Shown one piece after another: positions 11,663-22,000 of a stretch of 64,000 nt of DNA. A model generated the notes under the pieces. That model saw nothing but the letters and a program-made list of their open reading frames with translations. It made no database searches and had not been told where the DNA came from. How positions within the stretch are numbered: position 1 is the stretch's first letter; every line of letters begins with the position of its first letter. Location: the NCBI RefSeq assembly GCF_003576645.1, contig NC_044922.1, positions 6,690,116 to 6,754,115 of the forward strand, given 5' to 3'. The DNA comes from Ipomoea triloba. Its lineage: Eukaryota; Streptophyta; Magnoliopsida; Solanales; Convolvulaceae. The position numbers and the translations under genes were made by a program.

Positions 11663-11736
11663 GCTGGAGTAGCTCAGTTGGTAAGAGCGTGTGGCTGTTA
11701 ACCACAAGGTCAAAGGTTCAAGCCCTTTTTCTAGCG
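11663..11736 (+). tRNA. tRNA-Asn(GUU) copy 19, GGTAAG form
   Basis: Same sequence as copy 14, exact 279 bp period. Confidence 0.86.
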
Positions 11737-11941
11737 AACAAAATCATATTGTAATACAAATAATCTAAAATACAACCTTCCAAATCATGAACTTGTTTTT
11801 TTTCTTTTTTGTAAAAAAATATTCTTATTTTGTGTGGGTGTGTGTGTTTTGTTTTTAAACACTCACAAATTTATAATTTTTGCCTTCTTTTTCTTTTTAG
11901 TTATATTAAATCGAAGATAAATATGTAAAAAATAATTTATT

Positions 11942-12015
11942 GCTGGAGTAGCTCAGTTGGTAAGAGCGTGTGGCTGTTAACCACAAGGTCAAAGGTTCAA
12001 GCCCTTTTTCTAGCG
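11942..12015 (+). tRNA. tRNA-Asn(GUU) copy 20, GGTAAG form
   Basis: Same sequence as copy 14, exact 279 bp period. Confidence 0.86.
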
Positions 12016-12220
12016 AACAAAATCATATTGTAATACAAATAATCTAAAATACAACCTTCCAAATCATGAACTTGTTTTTTTTCTTTTTTGTAAAAAAATA
12101 TTCTTATTTTGTGTGGGTGTGTGTGTTTTGTTTTTAAACACTCACAAATTTATAATTTTTGCCTTCTTTTTCTTTTTAGTTATATTAAATCGAAGATAAA
12201 TATGTAAAAAATAATTTATT

Positions 12221-12294
12221 GCTGGAGTAGCTCAGTTGGTAAGAGCGTGTGGCTGTTAACCACAAGGTCAAAGGTTCAAGCCCTTTTTCTAGCG
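12221..12294 (+). tRNA. tRNA-Asn(GUU) copy 21, GGTAAG form
   Basis: Same sequence as copy 14, exact 279 bp period. Confidence 0.86.
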
Positions 12295-12499
12295 AACAAA
12301 ATCATATTGTAATACAAATAATCTAAAATACAACCTTCCAAATCATGAACTTGTTTTTTTTCTTTTTTGTAAAAAAATATTCTTATTTTGTGTGGGTGTG
12401 TGTGTTTTGTTTTTAAACACTCACAAATTTATAATTTTTGCCTTCTTTTTCTTTTTAGTTATATTAAATCGAAGATAAATATGTAAAAAATAATTTATT

Positions 12500-12573
12500 G
12501 CTGGAGTAGCTCAGTTGGTAAGAGCGTGTGGCTGTTAACCACAAGGTCAAAGGTTCAAGCCCTTTTTCTAGCG
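12500..12573 (+). tRNA. tRNA-Asn(GUU) copy 22, GGTAAG form
   Basis: Last of the ten 279 bp-spaced copies. The spacer after it changes to the long-unit type (GCCCTC module, then CCTAGGTTTCAC) from about 12,719. Confidence 0.86.
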
Positions 12574-12660
12574 AACAAAATCATATTGTAATACAAATAA
12601 TCTAAAATACAACCTTCCAAATCATGAACTTGTTTTTTTTCTTTTTTGTAAAAAAATATT

Positions 12661-14055
12661 CTTATTTTGTGTGGGTGTGTGTGTTTTGTTTTTAAACACT
12701 CACAAATTTATAATTTTTGCCCTCTTTTTCTTTTTGGTTATATTAAATCCTAGGTTTCACAATGAATTCAAAGCTGAATGATCAGTTTTTCTCATTATCA
12801 ATATACTAAGAAAGTCCTTGTGAAGGCTATGGCTAAATCATTGCTTACATTTCTTATGTGTTTTCTATTTGTTTGTAGACTCTTTGTATGGGAATTCAAT
12901 GGCAATGGATAAGATTATGCCTTCAAAAATTTAGAAATGTGTAGGCATTAAAAAAATTGCATAAATTTAATGCGGATTTATTGGAAAATCAAGGATAGAC
13001 GTTTATTTATGACATGTTCTCTATAGCCGTTTAGCTGATGGAAGATATTTATTTTACTAACACAACTGAATTTCTTTTAAGCTACTCTTTGGACCACAAG
13101 ATATGTCTGTAAGTAGTATTTTATAAATCATTAAGTTGTTATTTTGTATAAAATATACCTATTTATACATTGTGTGTGTACAACCTGCCAAATCATTAAG
13201 TTGTTATTTTGTTTAAAATATACGGAGTACTTACTTCTGCATTGTGTGTGTATAACCTTCCAAATCATTAAGTTGTTATTTTGTATAAAACATACCAAAA
13301 TTTATTTATTGTGTCTATGTGTGTGTATTTTATTTTTTAACACCGACAAATTAAAATTTTTGTCTTCATTTTCTTTTGGTTATATTAAATCAAAGATAAA
13401 TATATAAAAAATGATTGATTGCTGGAGTAGCTCAGTTGGTTAGAGCGTGTGGCTGTTAACCACAAGCTCAAAGGTTCAAGCCCTTTCTCTAGCGAACAAA
13501 ATCTAAAATACAATCTTCAAATCATTAAGTTGTTTTTTTTTGGAAGAAAATATACTTATTTTGTGTGGGTGTGTGTGTGTTTTTTTTAAACACTCACAAA
13601 TTTATAATTTTTGCCTTCTTTTTCTTTTTGGTTATATTAAATCCTAGGTTTCACAATGAATTCAAAGCTGAATGATTAGTTTTTCTCATGATCAATATAC
13701 TAAGAAAGTCCTTGTGAAAGCTATTGCTAAATCATTGCTTAGATTTCTTATGTGTTTTCTATTTGTTTGTAGACTCTTTGTACTGGAATTCAATGGCAAT
13801 GGATAAGATTATGCCTTCAAAAATTTAGAAGATGTGTAGGCATTAAAAAAATTACACAAATTTAATGCGGATTTATTGGGAAATCAAGGATAGACGTTTA
13901 TTTATGGCATGTTCTCTATTGCCGTTTAGCTGATGAAAGATATGTATTTTACTAACACAACTGAATTTCTTTTAAGCTACTCTTAGGACCACAAGATATG
14001 TGTGTTAGTGGTATTTTATAAATCATTAAGGTTTTATTTTGTATAAAATATACCT
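12661..14055 (+). repeat. About 1.4 kb duplicated segment, copy A
   Basis: Matches 14134-15528 by eye at a constant offset of 1473 bp. Copy A stops exactly at the single N at 14056, which points to two contig ends covering the same DNA. Confidence 0.8.
13421..13494 (+). tRNA. tRNA-Asn(GUU) copy 23, intact form
   Basis: As copy 5 with variable loop AGCTC. The spacer downstream is shortened (the usual ATCATATTGTAATAC is missing). Confidence 0.86.
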
Positions 14056-14133
14056 NATTGTAATACAAAAAATCTAAAATACAACCCTCGAAATCATGAA
14101 GTTGTTTATTTTCTTTTTTTTGAAAAAAATATA

Positions 14134-15528
14134 CTTATTTTGTGTGGGTGTGTGTGTTTTGTTTTTAAACACTCACAAATTTATAATTTTTGCCCTCTTT
14201 TTCTTTTTGGTTATATTAAATCCTAGGTTTCACAATGAATTCAAAGCTGAATGATCAGTTTTTCTCATTATCAATATACTAAGAAAGTCCTTGTGAAGGC
14301 TATGGCTAAATCATTGCTTACATTTCTTATGTGTTTTCTATTTGTTTGTAGACTCTTTGTATGGGAATTCAATGGCAATGGATAAGATTATGCCTTCAAA
14401 AATTTAGAAATGTGTAGGCATTAAAAAAATTGCATAAATTTAATGCGGATTTATTGGAAAATCAAGGATAGACGTTTATTTATGACATGTTCTCTATAGC
14501 CGTTTAGCTGATGGAAGATATTTATTTTACTAACACAACTGAATTTCTTTTAAGCTACTCTTTGGACCACAAGATATGTCTGTAAGTAGTATTTTATAAA
14601 TCATTAAGTTGTTATTTTGTATAAAATATACCTATTTATACATTGTGTGTGTACAACCTGCCAAATCATTAAGTTGTTATTTTGTTTAAAATATACGGAG
14701 TACTTACTTCTGCATTGTGTGTGTATAACCTTCCAAATCATTAAGTTGTTATTTTGTATAAAACATACCAAAATTTATTTATTGTGTCTATGTGTGTGTA
14801 TTTTATTTTTTAACACCGACAAATTAAAATTTTTGTCTTCATTTTCTTTTGGTTATATTAAATCAAAGATAAATATATAAAAAATGATTGATTGCTGGAG
14901 TAGCTCAGTTGGTTAGAGCGTGTGGCTGTTAACCACAAGCTCAAAGGTTCAAGCCCTTTCTCTAGCGAACAAAATCTAAAATACAATCTTCAAATCATTA
15001 AGTTGTTTTTTTTTGGAAGAAAATATACTTATTTTGTGTGGGTGTGTGTGTGTTTTTTTTAAACACTCACAAATTTATAATTTTTGCCTTCTTTTTCTTT
15101 TTGGTTATATTAAATCCTAGGTTTCACAATGAATTCAAAGCTGAATGATTAGTTTTTCTCATGATCAATATACTAAGAAAGTCCTTGTGAAAGCTATTGC
15201 TAAATCATTGCTTAGATTTCTTATGTGTTTTCTATTTGTTTGTAGACTCTTTGTACTGGAATTCAATGGCAATGGATAAGATTATGCCTTCAAAAATTTA
15301 GAAGATGTGTAGGCATTAAAAAAATTACACAAATTTAATGCGGATTTATTGGGAAATCAAGGATAGACGTTTATTTATGGCATGTTCTCTATTGCCGTTT
15401 AGCTGATGAAAGATATGTATTTTACTAACACAACTGAATTTCTTTTAAGCTACTCTTAGGACCACAAGATATGTGTGTTAGTGGTATTTTATAAATCATT
15501 AAGGTTTTATTTTGTATAAAATATACCT
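14134..15528 (+). repeat. About 1.4 kb duplicated segment, copy B
   Basis: Second copy of 12661-14055, including tRNA copy 24. It continues beyond the point where copy A is cut by the N. Confidence 0.8.
14894..14967 (+). tRNA. tRNA-Asn(GUU) copy 24, intact form
   Basis: Same as copy 23, 1473 bp downstream, inside a large duplicated segment that may be an assembly duplicate. Confidence 0.78.
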
Positions 15529-15791
15529 ATTTATACATTGTGTGTGTACAACCTACCAAATCATTAAGTTGTTATTTTGTTTAAAATATACGGAGTACTT
15601 ACTTCTGCATTGTGTGTGTATAACCTTCCAAATCATTAAGTTGTTATTTTGTATAAAACATACCAAAATTTATGCATTGTGTGTGTGTGTGTGTTTTTTT
15701 TTTTTTTTTACACTCACAAATTTACAATTTTTGTCTTCATTTTCTTTTGGTTATGTTAAATCAAAGATAAATATATTAAAAATGATCGATT

Positions 15792-15806
15792 GCTGGAGTA
15801 GCTTAG
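15792..15806 (+). pseudogene. Truncated 25th tRNA-Asn copy
   Basis: Begins GCTGGAGTAGCTTAG like the other copies and then breaks off into unrelated DNA. This is the right boundary of the array. Confidence 0.8.
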
Positions 15807-16175
15807 TTTTCTTCCAGCCCGACCCCTTCCTTGTTGACTCGACGTCAGGGTACGTACTGGGGGCTACTTGATAAAGAATATACCCTGGGATTACCGCTGT
15901 ATGTACTTTTGATATTTATACAGTATTGGATATGTGATTAGGGATCCCTATATAAGGGACCTTAGCCCTTCAAGTTGGGACTTTTGGCCTTTCCTTCCTC
16001 TCTTCTCTCTAGAAGACCTTAGAAACCAAGTGATCCCTCCTCTCTCTAGATTGTTCAACATCAGTTAATAAAAGAGAGGGATTTGAGGGCTAATTCTCCA
16101 TTCAATAGCATGCTTTACATACAACTTCTATGCATATTTTGTACATTGGAGTGTATGAGTGAATAAACACTATCA
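15807..16175 (+). mobile_element. 3' end of an LTR retrotransposon (polypurine tract plus LTR)
   Basis: A purine-rich GGGGG tract at about 15859-15863 precedes a candidate LTR running from TGATA (15869) to TATCA (16175), about 307 bp. It contains a TATA box (CTATATAAGGG near 15949) followed by a pyrimidine-rich leader and an AATAAAA signal near 16070. Only the 3' end is present; its internal region stops at the broken tRNA copy. Family not determined. Confidence 0.5.
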
Positions 16176-17635
16176 ATAAGGATGCTCTTACTTCTTAGAG
16201 CATCATTATTAGAAGTTTTTTTCTTGAGTTTTTGCCTTGTGCGGAGACGAGAGTGTGTCGCATATCTTAAGAAAGATGAGAAAATAAAAATCAAGTTCTC
16301 TGTGTTACTTTTTGAATTTTCTTGAAAAAGTTACACGTTACATGTTGCATGCACCAGTTCTGCTCAACGAGTGTGTATAGTACTCGCGTCCGCTGAGGTC
16401 CAGCTAGCAACCATCCCAATTAAAAATCTTTTTCTTTTTCTTTTTTATTATTATTGGCCCACAAAAAACTTAAGCAAAAACCCGACCATTGTGCTCTTAG
16501 TTCGCAGGTTTAATCATGATTTTATACTTATTGTAGCATTTTATGCGCAAATTATATCGTGGACGGACTAGCGTCCATCATGCGCATTGTGGACTCTAAT
16601 CCAGATTATGTACCTATAGTCATGTAAGTACATTCACATTGTGTACTCTAATCCAAATTATGTATTTGTAATCATACAAGTACATAATGTGTTAATTAAA
16701 AATAAATAATATGTGAACTGTAAGTAATAAATTAAATATACATAATATGTTAATTGCATATACATAATATAGACGAAGGTCCACAATGCATGTGAGCTTT
16801 AATCTATAATATAACAATTGCATTTCACCCAATAGTTATATCATGGACCACGTGCATGTAGCATCATGAATCCAAGTCATCCCTAATTTTTTCAACCTAA
16901 ATGTTTTTTTTTTCTTTTTCATTTTATACCAATAAAATTAGTGTACAAAAAATATATCATTAAAAAGCTATTGTTGAGATCTTTTAAATAATATTTTTTT
17001 CTAATTTTTTAATGAATCTACAAGTATATAAATTCACTATTGTAGGTTCATAAAATTACTATACTACCATATATAGGTTCATAAAGTCACTACTTTATGT
17101 TCATAAAATGAATATTACAATTTCATAAAATTACATTCTCAAGATTATTACTATAGGTTCATAAAATCACTACTACATATTCATTACACAATTTGAAATA
17201 ATATATTGAAAAATATACCAACATAGTTATCAAAAAGAAACATAGAATAATATATTTAAATGATGATTGATTAATTGGTAACCATTATATTTTTATGAAC
17301 CTGCAATATTATTTTTATTAATCTAATTTTTATTATGAACCGGCAACATTATTTTTATGAATACAAGTTGATCCAATATGAACCTAATTTGCCTCTTACT
17401 TGTATCTTATAATTACTTCTGTTCTGTAGAATAATACTCATCATCGTTTTGGAAATATCTATATAATATCCCGGTAGAAACCTCAATACCCCGCAATTTA
17501 TTGAGTTGTAATATGACGGACGACAAAAACATAAATTAGTATGGGGATAAAAAAAAATTATAGAAAATTATTTTATTTTTTTTTAAAAAAAAAGTGATAT
17601 GTACATTCAATCTTAAATCATTTCCGTATAATACA
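16176..17635. other. AT-rich intergenic DNA
   Basis: No coding potential. It holds a stretch at about 16560-16835 with ACATAATATGTTAATT-type repeats flanked by inverted GGAC/GTCC-containing ends, resembling the foldback MITE in the 57 kb intron. At 17,030-17,190 the phrase GGTTCATAAAATCACTA recurs irregularly. Confidence 0.5.
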
Positions 17636-18262
17636 AATGGTTCTGCTTTACTCACCGTGTATAACAATCGTCTAAGAATTAAGCTTGACATATCATACAA
17701 TGGAGAGAGATCATCAGCTTTGATAAAATTTACTGAGGAAAGTTTTGAGTTCTAAGCCCCACCATCGGTCCACAAATTATCAATCTTAAATAAAACTTAA
17801 AACCTGAGTGAAGCCTGTACGACTTGCGTTAAGGATGTCTGGACACACAAGCTCCCCAAAATTCTTGCCAGCCAACCTCCATCAAAATCTTTCCCCACAC
17901 TCTCGACAATATTTTTACCATTTTGATGGGTCCCTTACAACCTGCAAAATGGGCACAACTTTATACATCTGGAACAATTGGTAAGACCAAAATGCCAAGA
18001 TCAAATCGTAGATCAGAAGTGGGAATAGCCGGAATAGAAATCAATGCAAAGACATCTCTCGATGCTTCTTGAATCTCAATCCGAAACACAAAGTAACTGC
18101 TTCCGTTAAAGAAGTCAGTTTTTAGGAGCTCATGTTACAATGTAGGTAGAGCAATTGGGTTCATTATCATTGGTCTATAAGCAGTAAATGAGCAATCACT
18201 GTCATCTTGCAGTAATTAAGCAAGTGTTGTGAATATTTTAGCAACACCTGGAATTAGTCACC
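17636..18262. other. Non-repetitive-looking segment, no ORF
   Basis: Composition is less AT-biased than its surroundings, with no tandem or terminal repeats and no reading frame over about 50 codons that resembles a protein. It lies downstream of the kinase gene on the minus strand, so it could be an extended 3' UTR, a non-coding transcript or an old gene fragment. Not assigned. Confidence 0.3.
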
Positions 18263-18270
18263 CTCAACGC

Positions 18271-18510
18271 AGGGCCGGATTTTAGGGCGTGCAAGATGTG
18301 CAACCGCACAGGACCCCAAAATTTTGAGGGCCCCTAGTCCAGCCATGGCCTAATAGTTAGTGTATGTATTTGTGATTATATTGGCCCAAAATTAGGTTTT
18401 TTGCATTTTTCTCTTTGCAATTTTTCTTCAATTCGCAATTTATAATTTAATAGGACCTCACTTAGTTACTAACACAGGGGCCCCGCAAATCAAAAAACCG
18501 ACACGGCCCT
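18271..18510. mobile_element. hAT-like MITE, about 240 bp
   Basis: Ends AGGGCCGG and ACACGGCCCT are inverted. The interior is rich in GGGCCCC/GGACCCC as in common plant hAT-type miniature elements. A clear 8 bp target duplication is not visible, so the family call is tentative. Confidence 0.45.
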
Positions 18511-18526
18511 CAAGACGAACCCCATT

Positions 18527-18786
18527 GGCCTTGTTTGGTAAAATAGTTAGCTTATCAGCTAATTTTGGCTTATTTGACCACTATTAACTATTTGACTTGG
18601 TTAAAAAATCAATATAAGTGTTTGGTTAATCAATTAGCTTTTTAAGAAAAGAAATTACACCAAACAACTATCAGCTAACAACTAATTTACCAAACACATT
18701 TCTATAATCAACTAATGTTATCAACTAGTTATACTCTCTAATTAACCCAATCAGCTAACAGCTAACATCAATTTACCAATAGGGCC
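18527..18786. mobile_element. MITE with GGCC-TTGTTTGGTAAA ends
   Basis: Left end GGCCTTGTTTGGTAAA is the inverse of right end TTTACCAATAGGGCC with small differences. About 260 bp, interior with AGCTAACA/TGTTAGCT motifs. A decayed relative is at 54,590-54,850. Confidence 0.55.
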
Positions 18787-19023
18787 AATAAGTTGCGCAT
18801 TCACTACCAGATTTTGGTGTAATAGCAATTGATTTTGTTACACCGTAAATTAGACATGTACTGTGTATGAGATTTTGGTGTAATAATAATTGTCATGTGT
18901 TACGAACTTATGTGGCCTGGTATAATAAGTGCATAGAATGAAGCTCCAGTGATCAACTTATTCATAAAGATGAATCTAACAAAATTTGAAAAGAAACATA
19001 GTAGAATAATGTAGATTGAAGCA

Positions 19024-22000
19024 TTACCAAGGAAGCTTAAAAGTGTCCTTCAACCATCCATGTTTAGAGCAATTTGTAACGATTCTATCTGTCCGTAGAA
19101 TGATCTCTGAAAATGTTGGCCTTACAGCATGATCAGGACTCCAACATTCTTCAATCAACCTATAATGGAGTTAAATCAATTGGAGAAACACAAATAACCT
19201 TAGAAAAGCAAATAAATTGGGAGGGAGGAGTTGAAATTATTTAAATTCCAAAATTCCAATTTATGTGATACTCCTCAGAGCTTGTTCAGCTTGTCCTAAA
19301 CTTAAGGAGGGAATATTGCAGAAGGATATGCATGTCAAATATTTGATATTCAGAGGCAATGTGGAATTGAAAAATCACAATTCATGTGTGCAGAATATGA
19401 TTGACAATGGTATTGTTTCCCATTTAAATAACCAGAACTATACCATAGATGCTCACATAAAAGCAGAGCACTATTTTTGAAGTTATATAATTGCACTTCA
19501 ACAGTCAAACACTTGGTTGTAGCCAAAATATTGAAAACAAAAGTAAATTCAGTCTTACTCTTTCAAATCAGGAGGATATTTGGATTTTGTCTTGAATGTT
19601 GGTCTTTTTCCTTCTAAACACAACAACTTAGCAACCTCTTCAGGAGGTTTTGGATGAAAAGGAGGATATCCTTCCACCATCTGGTACCAAAGTAAAGGAA
19701 TCAATTGTAAGAATCTAGAAATATTTTTGACTACTTGCAGACTTTAATAGCTATACTAATTAAGCTAAGGAAAAAAAAATAATGGGGCTGGGGAGCCAGC
19801 AGAATAGTTTTCTACTAAAAAACAATGTGAAAATGGCTGCAGATGAAAACAAGGTTGGTTCTCTGAGAGAGAGAGGGGGATAGTATGATAAATACAAGTA
19901 CATAAGTACAAAAATGTCCTTTACTCTCAAATATTTCAGATGCTTTGGGTGAGAAGCTAAAATTAGTTCAAAATAAATATGCACCCTGTTTCCATCAAAT
20001 GCCAGATTAAAACAAACAAACAAAAAAATCAAATGAAAAATGTACCTCATAAAGTATTATAGCAAATGAGTATACATCCACACTTCTATCAAATATTTGA
20101 TCCTTGTAAATTTCAGGTGCCACATAGTAACCTACAATTTACAACATATGTCACTTTATCACATCAATTCAGGTGTAATCTGAAAATCTTAATGAATTAG
20201 AATGCCACGATTTGGTTTCTCAGAATTAAAGATTATGCTACATGGAATATTCTCAACAACATACTTTTACGGTCATAGACATGTGGCTGCACCAACTTTG
20301 CTTTGTCAGGAGAAATTTTTGACAGCCTAATTAAACCAAATCCTGCAACTTTCAACAGACCTCCATCGTCCAGCAAAACATTTCTGGCACCTTACCAAAA
20401 TTTGAATATTAAGAACAATGCAAATTTCAATAAGTGTAGAATATGATAGGAATTATGCACCTGAGAATAAACTCAAGCATTTAGTTTCCTTACTTTGGCT
20501 GTAAGCTACAATGGATAATTGGGTCTGGTTTACATTCATGAAGATAATTCATGCCCCTGAAAAGACAAAGGCAAAAGTCAACTAACAGAACAAGCAGAAA
20601 ATAGGGAAGTATATTATGCAAACAACTCACTATGCGATCAGAAAAGTGATTCAAGCACCAATACTCATTTAAGTACATCCTTGACAAAAAGAGTACTTAC
20701 CTAGCGATATCAAGAGCAAATCTTAGAGATTTAGAAGGAGATAGGCGTCCTTTCTTTTGAAGATAGATACCTAGATCACCCTGAAAAATTGCCAGCAGTA
20801 AATTTTATGATAATGACATTCCATTTCTGAAGCTATAAATTTTGGTAAACTGTACATAATAGAGACATCAAATATTTCATCATATAAGAAATTCAAATTA
20901 TAAAAAATAAAATAAAATAAAATAAATAATAAAAATTTATTTTAAAAAAAAAAAAAAAAAAAACTGCATAACGCAGAAGCAAAAAATGGCAATAAAACTT
21001 AAATGTCCTATGCTCATCAAATCATTTAAACCATCTAAAGAGAGTCAAAGAAATGCACTATAAATGTAGACAGATTTATGGATTGGTAAGAGGGGAAGGG
21101 CTGCTGGGGGTTGAGGGGGATATAGAGAGAGATTCCTACTCTTGGATGATACTCGGAAACAATCATCATTGGAATATTTTGGGTGACAGCTCCAACAAAC
21201 TGAACCACATTAGGATGTCGTACTTTCTCTAACAATGTTAGTTCATGTTTGAAAGCATTTCTGCATACAAGAATAAAGAATTGAAAAAAAAAAATGTGTT
21301 AGGCATTAAAATTTAGAACTTCTGAACAAGAAGAAAGAAATCCTTCACTCCTAAGACAACTTAATGGTGGACTGATCCATCTTAAACAGAAAGTAGAAAC
21401 TTCCTTTGAAAATTAGTGAGCACAATTTTTTGAATATTCAAGAGCAGGTGAATTCATACATGCTTTCAGGGTCTGAATAGCAATCCTTGTCAAGAATCTT
21501 CACAGAAACCTTGGTGCCATTCCATTTAGCAACTTGATATGATCCCTGCTCAAGGCAATTAAATAGATTTTAAACAAAATAATGCTGGGGTTGGACCACA
21601 TAGAGATTCAGTCAGGATGCAAGAGTTAAAATAGTCTACTTCTTTCTCTTTTCCAGTGGTGAGAAGCAAATATGACAATGGGGAGATATGGATTGGGTGT
21701 AGTTAGTTCCAGTAACAAAATCCTTAAAGAAGATGGATGTTCACACGAACACTGTATCTTTATTCAACATATATTCAACATATAGCATGTTGCTTCCCTG
21801 TATACAGCTTTTATCATGTTCAGGTTTAGATCTTGGTCATTGTTTTCTGGAACAGTTGACAGGTTATCTTTATGCTAATGGCATCACATAATAGGGATGG
21901 ATAATGACCACCTTTTCTTTATGGGTACCTCAGATGGGTTAGGATTTTATAGTCCTAGCCTCAAAAGGTCTTTGGCTACTGATAATGTGGATCTGGAATG

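Larger units (their letters stand above)
9989..12718 (+). repeat. 279 bp sub-array, about ten units
   Basis: tRNA starts fall at 9989 and then every 279 bp up to 12500 without a single-base change in spacing, and the units look identical base for base. The homogeneity means either very recent amplification (or gene conversion) or a computational expansion. The unit equals the 921 bp unit minus the segment between its two TATATTAAATC modules. Confidence 0.92.
1..15806 (+). repeat. Tandem array carrying 24 tRNA-Asn(GUU) copies
   Basis: One head-to-tail array fills the first 15.8 kb and already runs when the window opens, so its left end is outside. Each unit holds a tRNA-Asn-like sequence on the + strand and a TG-rich, T-rich spacer. 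tRNA starts are spaced by three typical distances: about 921 bp (4464 to 5385, 5385 to 6306, 12500 to 13421), about 781 bp (3683 to 4464, 6306 to 7087) and 279/280 bp. The 921 and 781 forms differ by two extra copies of a roughly 70 bp spacer sub-repeat built around AAATCATTAAGTTGTTATTT. The short form lacks about 640 bp that lie between two similar modules ending in TATATTAAATC. No protein-coding ORF is credible; open frames on both strands are translations of the spacer. Confidence 0.95.

Noticed and set aside
600..14967. tRNA copies as plastid or mitochondrial insertions
   Set aside because: Plastid trnN-GUU as I recall it has a different acceptor and anticodon stem; these match the cytosolic type, with A/B boxes.
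1..15809. CRISPR-like array (regular repeats with spacers)
   Set aside because: Repeats are whole tRNA-plus-spacer units, spacers are near-identical, and the DNA is a plant nuclear sequence.
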